The notes: generated by a model from the sequence alone, not told the origin. A DNA stretch of 64,000 bases from Devosia sp. (GCF_025809055.1 NZ_CP075529.1:2653501-2717500), one strand, 5' to 3'. Shown: positions 15,896 to 24,041, numbered from the stretch's first letter. Translations and numbers: made by a program.

Positions 15896-16705
15896 CTAAA
15901 CTTGCGCCAACTGCCCCGGCAGCGGGCCGCCGCGATTGAGCGCTACCAGCATGGCGCGGACCTGAAGTTCGGCCGCCTTGGTCACGGCCTTGCGGTTGTC
16001 GGTCTCGCGCAGGGGCAGGGGCTCGGCAAAGGCGATGGTGACATCCTTGAGCGGCCCGGCCAGGATATCGCGGATATTCTGGCCGACCGACTTGGACTTG
16101 ATCCAGGCAATGAGCGAGCGCTCGTTGCGGCTGACCGGCAGGCCCTGCAACCGCGTATAGGCCACGGTGACCGGCTGGATCACCACATCGCGGGCCCCGG
16201 CCTCGATCATGGCATGCTGTGCGGCGCCGACCAGGGCCGAGCGGAACGGCAGCACATGGGTGCCGATATCGGACTGACCCTCGGCGAACAGCAGCACGGC
16301 ATTGCCGCTGGCCATATGCTGGCCCATGGCCTGTGCGGTGCGTCCGGTCTCGGACCGGCGCGTGCGGTCGGCATAGATGGTGCGCTGCAGATTGGCCATC
16401 ATGCCGACGAAGAACCAGTCGCGCACCTCGCGCTTGGCCACGAAGGTGACATTGGCCACCGAGCCCAGTGCGACGATATCGGTCCAGGAAATATGGTTGG
16501 AGACCATCAGGGTCGGGCGGCCGGTCGAGGGGGTGCCGATCACATGGACGCGCATGCCCAGGAACAGGCAGCCCAGGCGATGGAACGCGCGTGGCAGGAC
16601 CTGCCAGAATGGCAGGCGCAGAGCCACGATCAGCGCCTGGAGCGGAATGACCACGATCAGAAACGGCACGAAAATGAAGATGAAGAACAGCGTGCGGAAC
16701 AGCAT
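15896..16705 (-). CDS. 1-acyl-sn-glycerol-3-phosphate acyltransferase-like protein (PlsC family)
   Basis: A 269-residue membrane acyltransferase. An N-terminal hydrophobic helix (LFFIFIFVPFLIVVIPLQALI) is followed by the four PlsC blocks: NHISWTDIVAL is an NHxxxxD catalytic motif, then FVAKREVRDWFFVG, LLFAEGQSDIG (block III, FPEGTR equivalent but altered), and VIQPVTVAYT (block IV). It probably acylates lysophosphatidic acid or a related lysolipid (for example ornithine lipid, OlsA-like). Last gene of tsaB-rimI-fur-plsC, 9 bp after fur. In Rhizobiales miaB usually follows; here it does not. Confidence 0.9.
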   Translation of the reverse strand: MLFRTLFFIFIFVPFLIVVIPLQALIVALRLPFWQVLPRAFHRLGCLFLGMRVHVIGTPSTGRPTLMVSNHISWTDIVALGSVANVTFVAKREVRDWFFVGMMANLQRTIYADRTRRSETGRTAQAMGQHMASGNAVLLFAEGQSDIGTHVLPFRSALVGAAQHAMIEAGARDVVIQPVTVAYTRLQGLPVSRNERSLIAWIKSKSVGQNIRDILAGPLKDVTIAFAEPLPLRETDNRKAVTKAAELQVRAMLVALNRGGPLPGQLAQV

Positions 16706-16714
16706 GAGATAGAC

Positions 16715-17161
16715 TCAGGATGCCTTGTCGTCTTGGATCGGCACGGCATAGAGCTCGAGCCGGTGATCGACAAGGCGATAGCCCAGGCGCTTGGCGATGA
16801 CCTCCTGGATGGCCTCGATTTCCTCATTGCGGAACTCGATCACCTTGCCGGTGCGCACGTCGATCAGGTGATCGTGGTGCTCGTCGGGGATAAGCTCGAA
16901 GCGGGCCCGCCCATCCTTGAAATCATGCTTGGTGATGAGGCCGGCTTCCTCGAACAGGTTGACGGTCCGATAGACGGTGGACAGGGAAATGCGCGGATCG
17001 ACCTGGGAGGCGCGGCGGTAGAGCTCCTCGACATCGGGATGGTCCTTGGACTCTTCGATGACGCGGGCCACCACGCGGCGCTGTTCGGTCATGCGCATGC
17101 CGCGCGCAACGCAATTGTCTTCCAGCGTCGGGTCGGGAGATTTCGTGTTCAAGCCAGACAC
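16715..17161 (-). CDS. Fur-family metalloregulator (Fur/Mur)
   Basis: A 148-residue Fur-type repressor: winged helix with DVEELYRRASQVDPRISLSTVYRTVNLFEEAGL as recognition region, and the metal-sensing HHDHLIDVRTGKVIEF followed by the FRNEEIEAIQE hinge. The Cys-x-x-Cys structural zinc motifs found in E. coli Fur are absent, as in rhizobial Fur, which often senses manganese (Mur) rather than iron; iron versus manganese cannot be told from sequence. Sits between rimI and plsC in a conserved alphaproteobacterial order. Confidence 0.93.
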   Translation of the reverse strand: MSGLNTKSPDPTLEDNCVARGMRMTEQRRVVARVIEESKDHPDVEELYRRASQVDPRISLSTVYRTVNLFEEAGLITKHDFKDGRARFELIPDEHHDHLIDVRTGKVIEFRNEEIEAIQEVIAKRLGYRLVDHRLELYAVPIQDDKAS

Positions 17162-17185
17162 TCCTGCACTCGCCTGATCATGGGG

Positions 17186-17665
17186 TTAACCAAGATCGCG
17201 CGCCATGACAAGCGCGGTGGCCGCCGAGCCATCGGGCCGCGGATAATAGCCCTTGCGGGTCGAAATGGCTTCAAATCCGAGCCGCTTGTAGAGGCGGATG
17301 GCGGCCAGGTTCTGCTCATCGACCTCGAGGAACATGCGCCGGGCCGGCGACAGCATGAGATCGGCAAAGCCGGCCTCCATCAGCGCCCGGCCCAGCCCCT
17401 TGCCGCGCCATTTGGGATCGACCGCGATGGTCAGGAGTTCCGCCTCGTCGGCCGCCAGACGGATCAGGGCAAAGCCGGCAATGCGGCGCCGCGAATCGCA
17501 GGCGATATAGGCCGGGCTTGCCGCATCGCCCAGGAAAGCGGCGAAATCGCCGGTCGGCCAGCCACGAAAGAAGCTCTGGCCGTGAATGCGGGCGAGATCC
17601 TTGGCGTCGCGCGTCTCGGCCGGCTCGATATGCAGCCCCCCGGGGGCCATCCAGAACTTCATCAT
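17186..17665 (-). CDS. rimI: Ribosomal protein S18-alanine N-acetyltransferase
   Basis: A 159-residue GNAT. The acetyl-CoA signature is VDPKWRGKGLGRALM (Q/RxxGxG/A as RGKGLG) at about residues 86-100, and the C-terminal LEVDEQNLAAIRLYKRLGFEAI carries the RimI-typical N-x-x-A-x-x-L-Y-x-K-x-G-F. It acetylates the N-terminus of S18 in E. coli. Its ATG overlaps the tsaB stop (ATGA), a very common pairing that supports the name over a generic GNAT. Confidence 0.85.
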   Translation of the reverse strand: MMKFWMAPGGLHIEPAETRDAKDLARIHGQSFFRGWPTGDFAAFLGDAASPAYIACDSRRRIAGFALIRLAADEAELLTIAVDPKWRGKGLGRALMEAGFADLMLSPARRMFLEVDEQNLAAIRLYKRLGFEAISTRKGYYPRPDGSAATALVMARDLG

Positions 17666-18273
17666 GGGCGCCGCCTCGGAATCCGGGCCGCATCCTGCGG
17701 CTTGGCATCGGCATCCCGGATATAGGTCGCATGGGGTGGGAAGGCCAGGGGATCGGCTTTGGCCGCGAACAGGGCCACGGCGCCGATGGCCGCGAACGGC
17801 TCGGTGATGACCGCCATGCCGGCGGCGATGGCGTCTTTGGCGGACTCCATGGGCAGGAGCCGGGCCGGCGTCAGCGGCTGCCCGGGCGCCGAGAATGTCT
17901 GGACATAGGCTTCCTCGCGCCGGGCATCGATCAGGACGGCCAGCGGGCCGGCTTCTGCGCCCAGGGAGACCGCCAGCAGGCTCGGAATGCCCAGGACCGG
18001 CAGGCGTCGTGCCACGCCCAGGCCGCGCGCCGCCGAGAGCCCGATGCGCAGGCCGGTAAAGGAGCCCGGCCCGGTGGTGACCGCGATGCGCTCGATCCTG
18101 GCATGGTCGACGCCATTGCGCCCGAGGAGGGTCTCGATGCGATCAAAGAGGATCTCGGCATGGCCCTTGGCAATGTCCTCGATCAACATGTCGACAGCCC
18201 CGTCCGGTGTCGCCAGTGCCAGTTGCAGGCGCGGCGCGGCGGTGTCGATGGCAAGGGTCAGGGGCTGGGTCAT
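17662..18273 (-). CDS. tsaB: tRNA threonylcarbamoyladenosine biosynthesis protein TsaB
   Basis: TsaB (203 residues) is the ASKHA-fold partner of TsaD in making the t6A modification on ANN-decoding tRNAs. The sequence has LAIDTAAPRLQLAL at the N-terminus (phosphate-1-like loop), TGPGSFTGLRIGLSAARGL, the family's best signature, and IDARREEAYVQ. The start MTQPLTLAID was chosen; an upstream ATG gives a 27-residue extension with no similarity. Divergent from lnt, 108 bp away. Confidence 0.95.
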   Translation of the reverse strand: MTQPLTLAIDTAAPRLQLALATPDGAVDMLIEDIAKGHAEILFDRIETLLGRNGVDHARIERIAVTTGPGSFTGLRIGLSAARGLGVARRLPVLGIPSLLAVSLGAEAGPLAVLIDARREEAYVQTFSAPGQPLTPARLLPMESAKDAIAAGMAVITEPFAAIGAVALFAAKADPLAFPPHATYIRDADAKPQDAARIPRRRP

Positions 18274-18381
18274 GAGGTCTGAACCTCTAGCTCCGCCACT
18301 GTCCCAAGTCCACCGCCTTGACGGCCCGAAGCGGCACGACCACCTTGCCGTCATGCCCAGTGATTCGCTTCCGCTTCATTC

Positions 18382-20004
18382 ATGACCTGGCTGGCCGAAA
18401 CTGCCATGTTGAGCCAGGGCTGGCGCCGCTTTCTGCTGCTCGTCCTGGCTGGCGCCGTGGCGGGCCTGTCGGTGCCGCCGCTCTTCATCCTGCCGGCCCT
18501 GTTCCTGGCCATGCCCATCTGGGTCTGGGCGCTCGATGGCGCCGAGCGCGGTCGCGGCTGGCGGCGCCTGTTCGGCCCCGCCTTCGCCATCGGCTTTGCC
18601 TTTGGCTGGGGCTATTTTCTCGTGGCCTTTCACTGGCTGGGGGCGGCATTTTTCGTTGATGGCGGCTGGGTGCTCTGGGCCATGCCCTTCGCCATTGCCG
18701 CACTGGCGGCGCTCATTGCCCTGTTCTGGGGCCTGGCCAGCGCGCTGGCGCACCTGTCCTGGAGCCATGGCTGGGTGCGCATTCTCACCCTAGCGGCATG
18801 GCTGGCCCTGGCTGAGTTCGCCCGCGGACACCTGTTCACCGGCTTCCCCTTCGACCTTTTGGGCTATGCGCTGACCGGCAGCGACGAGATGATGCAACTG
18901 GCCTCGGTGATCGGGGTCTATGGCCTGACCTTCCTCGCGCCGCTCCTGGCCATGACCCCGGCCCTGGTCTGGCCCGGGGACGACCGGAGCTGGTCGCACC
19001 GGCTGGCGCCGCTGTTCCTGGCGCTCTTCGTGATCGCAGCGCAGCTCGGCTATGGCTGGAACCGGTTGACCGGAATCAGCGCCACCGAGCGCACCGATGT
19101 GACGCTGCGCCTGGTACAGCCGCTGGTCTATGAACATGCCGATTTCGGCAATGTCGACCCTGTGGCGCTGGTCGACCGGCTGATCATGCTGTCCGACATG
19201 CGCATGGACCCGACCGATCAGGGCCTGGCCGATATCACCCAGCTGGTCTGGCCCGAATCGAGCCTGCCCTTCTTCCTCGAAACCTATCCCGAGGCGCTGG
19301 CGCGCATTGCCCGCATGCTGCCCGAACAGGCGAGCCTTTTGGCCGGGGTGCCGCGGCGCCCGCTGGCGCTGGCCGAAACCGGCTCCACCCAGCCGCCGTT
19401 CAACTCGGTCGTGGCCATCGACACCGAGGGCGAGATCATTGCCTCCTATGACAAGGCGCATCTGGTGCCGTTCGGCGAATATCTGCCTTTTGCGGATTTC
19501 TTTTCGCAATTGGGGATCACCCAGTTCGTGCCTGGCGCCGATGGCTGGTCCGCCGGCGATGTGCGGCGGCGGCTGATGAGCCTGCCCGGCGCTCCTGCGC
19601 CGCTGGTCCTTGTCTGTTACGAGATCATCTTCTCCGGCGACCTGGGCGAGACCGAAGGCGCTCAATATCTGCTCAATGTCACCAATGACGCCTGGTTCGA
19701 CCGCTCGATCGGCCCGGCCCAGCATGCCCATCATGCGCGCCTGCGCGCCGTGGAGGAGGGCATGAGCTTGGTGCGGGCGGCCAATACCGGTCTGACCTTC
19801 GCCACCGATCCCCTGGGTCGGATTACGGCGCAACTGGTTCCCGGCCAGATGGCCGCGCTGGATGTTCGTCCGCATCAGAAGCTGGACGGAACGGCCTTTT
19901 CCCGCCTGCGCCACTGGCCCTTCCTCATTGCCGTGATCGCCGGCATCCTCTGCGGCTTTGTCGCGGCGCGCGGCCGCCCCCGGCGCCAGCGCGGCCAGCT
20001 CTGA
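18382..20004 (+). CDS. lnt: Apolipoprotein N-acyltransferase
   Basis: Lnt (540 residues) adds the third acyl chain to the N-terminal cysteine of lipoproteins in the inner membrane. Six hydrophobic segments fill residues ~10-215, followed by the nitrilase domain with the catalytic triad in order: Glu in VWPESSLPFF, Lys in YDKAHLVPFGEYLPF, and Cys in VLVCYEIIFSGD. A last helix (WPFLIAVIAGILCGF) ends the protein. The lipoprotein-type L,D-transpeptidase in this window would be a typical substrate. Confidence 0.97.
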   Translation: MTWLAETAMLSQGWRRFLLLVLAGAVAGLSVPPLFILPALFLAMPIWVWALDGAERGRGWRRLFGPAFAIGFAFGWGYFLVAFHWLGAAFFVDGGWVLWAMPFAIAALAALIALFWGLASALAHLSWSHGWVRILTLAAWLALAEFARGHLFTGFPFDLLGYALTGSDEMMQLASVIGVYGLTFLAPLLAMTPALVWPGDDRSWSHRLAPLFLALFVIAAQLGYGWNRLTGISATERTDVTLRLVQPLVYEHADFGNVDPVALVDRLIMLSDMRMDPTDQGLADITQLVWPESSLPFFLETYPEALARIARMLPEQASLLAGVPRRPLALAETGSTQPPFNSVVAIDTEGEIIASYDKAHLVPFGEYLPFADFFSQLGITQFVPGADGWSAGDVRRRLMSLPGAPAPLVLVCYEIIFSGDLGETEGAQYLLNVTNDAWFDRSIGPAQHAHHARLRAVEEGMSLVRAANTGLTFATDPLGRITAQLVPGQMAALDVRPHQKLDGTAFSRLRHWPFLIAVIAGILCGFVAARGRPRRQRGQL

Positions 20005-20090
20005 ACGATTGCAGCGGCCGCGTCGAACCGCGGGCGGTTCAATCGTCATGTCCATGCCGATGGGCGGCAAGCGCAACCTGGGAGACGATC

Positions 20091-20465
20091 ATGGCGGACA
20101 TGCAATGGGCCCTCGATGGGCAGGGGACCGAGCTTTTCGCCGGCATACCGGTCAGCGACTTCGATCGCGCCCTCGACTGGTACCGGCGCTTTTTCGGCTG
20201 CGAGCCGGCCTTTTTCCCCAATGATTTCGAGGCGGTGTGGGCGATCGGCCCCCAGCGCTGGTTCTATATCATCGTCGATGCAGGACGCGCCGGTGGCGCC
20301 GTGCAGACCCTGATCTGCCAGGACCTCGAGCCGCTGATCGCGACCCTGTCGGCAAGGGGAATAGATTATGTGGCTGAAGAATTGCCCGCCGAGGGCGTCC
20401 GCAAAGTCATGTATGGCGATCCCGATGGCAATGAGATCGGGCTGGGGCGCGTTCCGGCTGTCTGA
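20091..20465 (+). CDS. VOC-superfamily protein (glyoxalase/dioxygenase fold)
   Basis: A 124-residue single VOC domain with two beta-alpha-beta-beta-beta units: FAGIPVSDFDRALDWYRRFFG at the start and VMYGDPDGNEIGLGRV at the end, the DPDGNEIGL motif supplying a metal-ligand glutamate in many members. The first-unit ligand position is not obvious, so metal binding is uncertain. Substrate is unknown (glyoxalase, dioxygenase and antibiotic-binding proteins share the fold). GGGAG seven bases before the ATG sets the start. Stands alone after lnt. Confidence 0.8.
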   Translation: MADMQWALDGQGTELFAGIPVSDFDRALDWYRRFFGCEPAFFPNDFEAVWAIGPQRWFYIIVDAGRAGGAVQTLICQDLEPLIATLSARGIDYVAEELPAEGVRKVMYGDPDGNEIGLGRVPAV

Positions 20466-20479
20466 CCGCCCAAAAGCAC

Positions 20480-20510
20480 AAAGGCCGCGCATCGGGGATG
20501 CGCGGCCTTT
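20480..20510. terminator. Bidirectional terminator between VOC gene and tRNA-Leu
   Basis: Perfect 14-base arms, AAAGGCCGCGCATC and its complement, separated by GGG, with A's on one side and T's on the other, so it can end transcripts from both directions. It separates the plus-strand VOC gene from the convergent tRNA-Leu. Confidence 0.8.
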
Positions 20511-20519
20511 GCTCAAAAT

Positions 20520-20604
20520 TGGTGCCCAGAAAAGGACTCGAACCTTCACGCCTTGCGGCACACGGACCTGAACCGTGCGCGTCTACCAATTCCGCCATCT
20601 GGGC
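20520..20604 (-). tRNA. tRNA-Leu (anticodon CAG)
   Basis: Eighty-five bases form a class II tRNA. The acceptor stem is GCCCAGA/TCTGGGC, the anticodon loop TTCAGGT between CACGG and CCGTG gives anticodon CAG, a long variable arm (TGCCGCAAGGCG) follows, and the T arm is AGGTTCGAGTCCT-like. The 3' CCA is encoded. It reads CTG, the main leucine codon here. Confidence 0.96.
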
Positions 20605-20660
20605 GACGGGCGTGTAACTAGGGTGCCCTCGGCGCATTGTCAATGCGCTTTGATGGGCTT

Positions 20661-21023
20661 TCAGAAGTTTGCCCCGTCCCAGTGCTTTATCGCGGCACGA
20701 TCAATGCCCGGCGGGACATCGAGACAGTTCACATTGACCATGACCATCTCGTTCCCCTTGCCGTCCGAGCCGCGCGCAAACGATTCGATGCCGCAGGTCT
20801 TGCAGAACAGGTGATCGATCTTTTCGGTGTTGAAATGATAGAGCGTCAGGTTGTCCGCGCCGTCCAGAAGCGTGAACTGATCGGCCGGCGCCGACTGCAT
20901 GACCCAGCCCAGACGCCGGCAGCGCGAGCAATTGCAATCGCCCAGTCCCGAGAGATCCGTATGGATGGTGAAGCGGACAGCGCCGCAATGGCATGAGCCG
21001 TGATGGTCCTGAGCTTGGGGCAT
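20661..21023 (-). CDS. GFA-family (glutathione-dependent formaldehyde-activating enzyme-like) zinc protein
   Basis: A 120-residue CENP-V/GFA-fold protein. The zinc ligands are visible: GSCHCGAVRF near the N-terminus (CxC), CNCSRCRRLG (CxxC, about 30-39) and HLFCKTCGIESF (CxxC, about 70-82). Gfa in Paracoccus accelerates glutathione-formaldehyde adduct formation, but most homologues have unknown substrates. AAGGAG lies seven bases before the chosen ATG; the track frame extends 13 codons farther without a ribosome site. An exact LexA-type box lies directly upstream, so this gene may belong to the SOS regulon. Confidence 0.85.
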   Translation of the reverse strand: MPQAQDHHGSCHCGAVRFTIHTDLSGLGDCNCSRCRRLGWVMQSAPADQFTLLDGADNLTLYHFNTEKIDHLFCKTCGIESFARGSDGKGNEMVMVNVNCLDVPPGIDRAAIKHWDGANF

Positions 21024-21041
21024 GTTGAACTCCTTTTGTGA

Positions 21042-21056
21042 GAACAAATAAAGAAC
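21042..21056 (-). promoter_or_regulatory. LexA (SOS) box upstream of the GFA-family gene
   Basis: GAAC-AAATAAA-GAAC on the plus strand is GTTC-TTTATTT-GTTC on the minus strand, an exact GTTC-N7-GTTC alphaproteobacterial LexA site with an A/T-rich spacer as in strong sites. It ends 18 bp before the GFA start codon and 115 bp before the divergent NDUFA9-like gene. Confidence 0.65.
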
Positions 21057-21171
21057 ATGCAAGGCGGAGAGTCAATCGCTCCGCCTATGAATTGCCGGTG
21101 CACCAAGGCTCGACAGGGGCAAGGCCCATGCGATAGAAGCGGTCAATTGCCGCCTCACCCGGAGCCCCGCC

Positions 21172-22167
21172 ATGGACCGCACAGAACCCAAGCTCGTCAC
21201 CGTTTTCGGTGGATCGGGATTTGTCGGCACCCATCTCGTGCAGTTGCTGGCGCGTCAGGGCCACCGCATTCGCGTGGCGGTGCGCCGCCCCGATCTTGCC
21301 GGTGAAACCCGCATGTTCGGCAGCGTCGGCCAGGTCGTGCCGGTACAGGCCAATATCCGCAACCTGGCCTCGGTGGAACGCGCCGTGGCCGGCGCCGATA
21401 TCGTCGTCAACCTTGTGGGCATCGGCTTCTCGCGCGGCGCCCAGTCCTTTGAGGCTGTCCATGTCGAGGGCGCGGCCAATGTGGCGCGCGCGGCGGCCCA
21501 GGCCGGTGTCCGGACCCTGGTCCACATGTCGGCGCTCGGGGTCGAAAAGGCCGCCGAAGTCAGTGCCTATGCCGACAGCAAGCTGCGCGGCGAAGCAGCC
21601 GTTGCGGCAGCCTTCCCTGGCGCGATCATCCTGCGGCCCTCGCTGATGTTCGGCAAGGGTGACGGCTTTTTCAACCTCATGGGCACCCTGGCCCGCCTGT
21701 TCCCGGTCATGCCGCTGGTTTCGGGCGAGACGCTGTTCCAGCCGGTCTATGTCGGCGACGTCGCCGAGGCCCTGGCCAAGTCCACGAAGGGCGAGGTCAA
21801 GCCGGGTCGCATTTATGAACTGGGCGGCCCGCTCGTGGAGAGCCACAAGCTGCTGATGCAGCGCATTCTGCGCGAAGCCGGCCGCAACCGGCCCCTGCTG
21901 CCGGTTCCTGCCGGGCTGATGAAGTTCAAGGCGGCCTGCCTCTCCATCCTGCCGTTCCGGCCGCTGATCACCGCCGATCAGGTCGATCTGCTGGGCGTCG
22001 ACAATGTCGTTTCCGACGCGGCCAAGAAGGACAAGCGCACCCTGTCTGCCTTCGGCATTGCCCCTACGGGCATGGATGAGGTTCTGCCCACCTATATGTG
22101 GCGCTTCCGCCGCCATGGCGAATTCGACCGCGAGGACACCAGCGGCGACAAGGGCGTCGCCGCCTGA
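21172..22167 (+). CDS. NDUFA9-like NAD(P)-binding protein (complex I-associated SDR)
   Basis: A 331-residue atypical short-chain dehydrogenase. The Rossmann motif VTVFGGSGFVGTHLVQLLARQG opens the protein, cofactor-binding residues continue with VNLVGIGFSRG, and LVHMSALGVEKAAEVSAYADSK contains S and Y/K spaced as in extended SDRs (YADSK). This is the family of mitochondrial complex I accessory subunit NDUFA9, which binds NADPH structurally and is seen in alphaproteobacterial complex I. It has its own terminator and is not in an operon with nuo genes here. Confidence 0.88.
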   Translation: MDRTEPKLVTVFGGSGFVGTHLVQLLARQGHRIRVAVRRPDLAGETRMFGSVGQVVPVQANIRNLASVERAVAGADIVVNLVGIGFSRGAQSFEAVHVEGAANVARAAAQAGVRTLVHMSALGVEKAAEVSAYADSKLRGEAAVAAAFPGAIILRPSLMFGKGDGFFNLMGTLARLFPVMPLVSGETLFQPVYVGDVAEALAKSTKGEVKPGRIYELGGPLVESHKLLMQRILREAGRNRPLLPVPAGLMKFKAACLSILPFRPLITADQVDLLGVDNVVSDAAKKDKRTLSAFGIAPTGMDEVLPTYMWRFRRHGEFDREDTSGDKGVAA

Positions 22168-22192
22168 CCTGGCTGAACCAGACCAAGCTTTG

Positions 22193-22221
22193 AACCCCGG
22201 TGCCGGCACCGGGGTTTTTGT
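22193..22221 (+). terminator. Rho-independent terminator after the NDUFA9-like gene
   Basis: A perfect 24-base palindrome (arms AACCCCGGTGCC) ends in TTTTTG, 25 bp past the stop. A strong intrinsic terminator that isolates this gene from the padR gene downstream. Confidence 0.85.
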
Positions 22222-22249
22222 TTTGCGCGCATACATCCAAAATAGTCGT

Positions 22250-22261
22250 AAGATATATCTT
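22250..22261 (+). promoter_or_regulatory. Candidate PadR operator 1
   Basis: AAGATATATCTT is a perfect 12-base palindrome in otherwise GC-rich DNA, 65 bp upstream of the padR start. Palindromes of the ATATCTT/AAGATAT kind often precede alphaproteobacterial padR genes, so autoregulation is likely. Inferred from position and symmetry. Confidence 0.5.
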
Positions 22262-22310
22262 GAAAGCGCCGCCTCGCGTGCCAATCTCCTGGCCATGGGT
22301 CTTTGAAACA

Positions 22311-22322
22311 TATCTGGAGATA
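22311..22322 (+). promoter_or_regulatory. Candidate PadR operator 2 overlapping the ribosome binding site
   Basis: TATCT-GG-AGATA, with five-base arms related to operator 1, ends four bases before the padR ATG and contains the GGAG ribosome site itself. Binding here would block both transcription elongation and access to the start region. Spacing between the centres of the two sites is about 61 bp, close to six helical turns. Confidence 0.45.
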
Positions 22323-22326
22323 CATC

Positions 22327-23040
22327 ATGAACGATTGGAAAGACACAGACATGAACTGGCGCCGCTTCGAGCGCATGGCGCGGCGCGGCTGGGGTCGCAT
22401 GCAGAACCTGGCCGGCGAGGAATTCGGCAATTGGGGCGGCAATATGCGCGTCGGGCGGATGCTGGCATCGGGCGATCTGCGTCTCGTTGCCCTCTACCTC
22501 ATCGAGCAGCAGCCGCGTCACGGTTATGATCTGATCAAGGCGGTGGAGGAGCGGTCCAACGGCGTCTATTCGCCCAGCCCCGGCATCGTCTATCCGGCCC
22601 TGACCTATCTGGAAGAAGCCGGCTATGTCACCTCGGCGGCCGATGGCAACAAGAAGCTCTATACCATCACCGATGACGGTAAGGCGCATCTCGAGGAAAA
22701 TCGCGAGGCGGTCTCCTCGACGCTGGATTTCCTCGGCCGCACCGGCGAGCAGATGAACCGCTTCCGTGAATTCGTGAAGGCCGATTGGCCTTTCGGCGGC
22801 GAGGGGCGCCCCGAAGATGGCAATGTGCCGCCCCATTGGGGCGAGCGGCGGAGCCATGCGGACCACGACCGCCCCATGCAGGATGCCATTCCCGAACTGG
22901 AGGCGGCCCGCAAGGCGCTCAAGCAGGCGCTGAAGAAGGCCCGCCGGGGCAGCGAGGAGCAGCAGCGCCGCGCCGCTGACATCCTCCGCCGCGCTGCGGC
23001 CGAAGTGGATAGCTTGGGCGATGACGAGGTGGATATTTAG
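22327..23040 (+). CDS. PadR-family transcriptional regulator
   Basis: A 237-residue PadR protein with a long N-terminal Arg-rich preface (MNWRRFERMARRGWGRMQN). The winged-helix core is LRLVALYLIEQQPRHGYDLIKAVEERSNGVYSPSPGIVYPALTYLEEAGYV, here shortened, with the family's HGYxL and SPGxxYPxLxxLExxG signatures. The C-terminal part (KALKQALKKARRGSEEQQRR) is a long basic/charged helix, likely for dimerisation. An ATG at 22327 with GGAG eight bases upstream was preferred to a TTG eight codons earlier. Target genes besides itself are unknown. Confidence 0.88.
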   Translation: MNDWKDTDMNWRRFERMARRGWGRMQNLAGEEFGNWGGNMRVGRMLASGDLRLVALYLIEQQPRHGYDLIKAVEERSNGVYSPSPGIVYPALTYLEEAGYVTSAADGNKKLYTITDDGKAHLEENREAVSSTLDFLGRTGEQMNRFREFVKADWPFGGEGRPEDGNVPPHWGERRSHADHDRPMQDAIPELEAARKALKQALKKARRGSEEQQRRAADILRRAAAEVDSLGDDEVDI

Positions 23041-23056
23041 TCGTCACTCTGAATAA

Positions 23057-23084
23057 GGAAGCGGGCCTTTTGGGGCCCGCTTCC
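23057..23084. terminator. Bidirectional terminator between padR and the AraC-type gene
   Basis: Eleven-base arms (GGAAGCGGGCC and complement) with a six-base loop lie between the convergent stops at 23040 and 23088. T-rich flank on the plus side is CGTTATTT, modest; the minus side lacks a run of T, so termination is stronger for padR. Confidence 0.6.
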
Positions 23085-23087
23085 TCG

Positions 23088-23966
23088 TTATTTCAATGGC
23101 AGGAAGACGTCGACCACCACTTCATAAGCCTCCATCCCTGGGACCGTTTTGAGTTGGCGCCGGCAGTAAACCGGAAAATCGCGGAGTTCTTCGCCGCTCT
23201 GGGGCAGCCATTCGCGATAGAGATACAGCGCAGCGGGTTCTAGATTGGTGCTGTTGCCGGGAAAGCGCAGCACCGCGCATCGACCGGCGGGGATTTCCCC
23301 CGGTTTCACCTGCCATGGATTGGGTGTGACCAGCTCTTCAGTCTCCACGCACAGGTCCATGCTGTAGCCGGCCGGATCGTCTGGCTCGCGCTCGGATCGA
23401 AAAACCATGTAGGACGCGCTTGTTTCGGGTCGGCGCCCATTGGCTGCGCGCCAGGCCATGAACTTCTCTCGGGTCTGAGGGATCGTCGATCGATCACCGC
23501 GATGTTCGATCATGGCGACCGCGACGGCAGGACAATCACAGATGGTGACGTCCCCGGGTTCGAAATTGATATGCATGAGTCTGCTCCTGGCAGTATCGAG
23601 GGGACCGAAGGCGGAAAGCCACTCAACCCAGTCGGGAGCATTTCGAAATGCGGACGGCGATTGACCCAGCCGCTGCCGGAAGGCCCGGGCAAATGCATCG
23701 GGCGCCTCATATCCCGCATCCATGGCAATTTCGGTGATGCTGGTCTCGGCCATGCCGAGTTGCCCGGACGCGTGTCTGAGACGCGTGAGCTGGACATATC
23801 GGTTCAGCGAAATCCCAAACAGCGCCGAAAACTGCCGATGGAAGTGAAACGGGGAAAAGGCCGCGACGGCGCTGAGTGTAGCGAGATCGAGCCTCTCGTC
23901 GAGATGCCCGTCGATGTGATCGAGAACTCGCTGCATCCGAGCCTGGTAGTGGTGAATTGCGGTCAT
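23088..23966 (-). CDS. AraC-family regulator with GyrI-like ligand-binding domain
   Basis: A 292-residue protein. Residues 1-105 form the AraC/XylS two-helix-turn-helix DNA-binding domain (LATLSAVAAFSPFHFHRQFSALFG; EIAMDAGYEAPDAFARAFRQRLGQSPSAFR). Residues ~130-292 match the GyrI-like small-molecule-binding domain (YSMDLCVETEEL ... GEIPAGRCAVLRFPG ... WLPQSGEELRDFPVYCR), as in Rob/SbmC relatives. Such N-terminal AraC plus C-terminal GyrI proteins respond to lipophilic or xenobiotic ligands. No adjacent target gene is obvious; it is isolated between convergent and tct genes. Confidence 0.88.
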   Translation of the reverse strand: MTAIHHYQARMQRVLDHIDGHLDERLDLATLSAVAAFSPFHFHRQFSALFGISLNRYVQLTRLRHASGQLGMAETSITEIAMDAGYEAPDAFARAFRQRLGQSPSAFRNAPDWVEWLSAFGPLDTARSRLMHINFEPGDVTICDCPAVAVAMIEHRGDRSTIPQTREKFMAWRAANGRRPETSASYMVFRSEREPDDPAGYSMDLCVETEELVTPNPWQVKPGEIPAGRCAVLRFPGNSTNLEPAALYLYREWLPQSGEELRDFPVYCRRQLKTVPGMEAYEVVVDVFLPLK

Positions 23967-24041
23967 GGTCCGTCCTGAGTGACGGGCATATTTAGCCGCG
24001 CCGCGCCTTGCCCCGCTCGACCGATCTTGCTCTTCGTGCCG

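Noticed and set aside
22303..22326. TTG start eight codons upstream for padR
   Set aside because: It lies inside the second operator and lacks a ribosome site; the ATG at 22327 has GGAG at a good distance.
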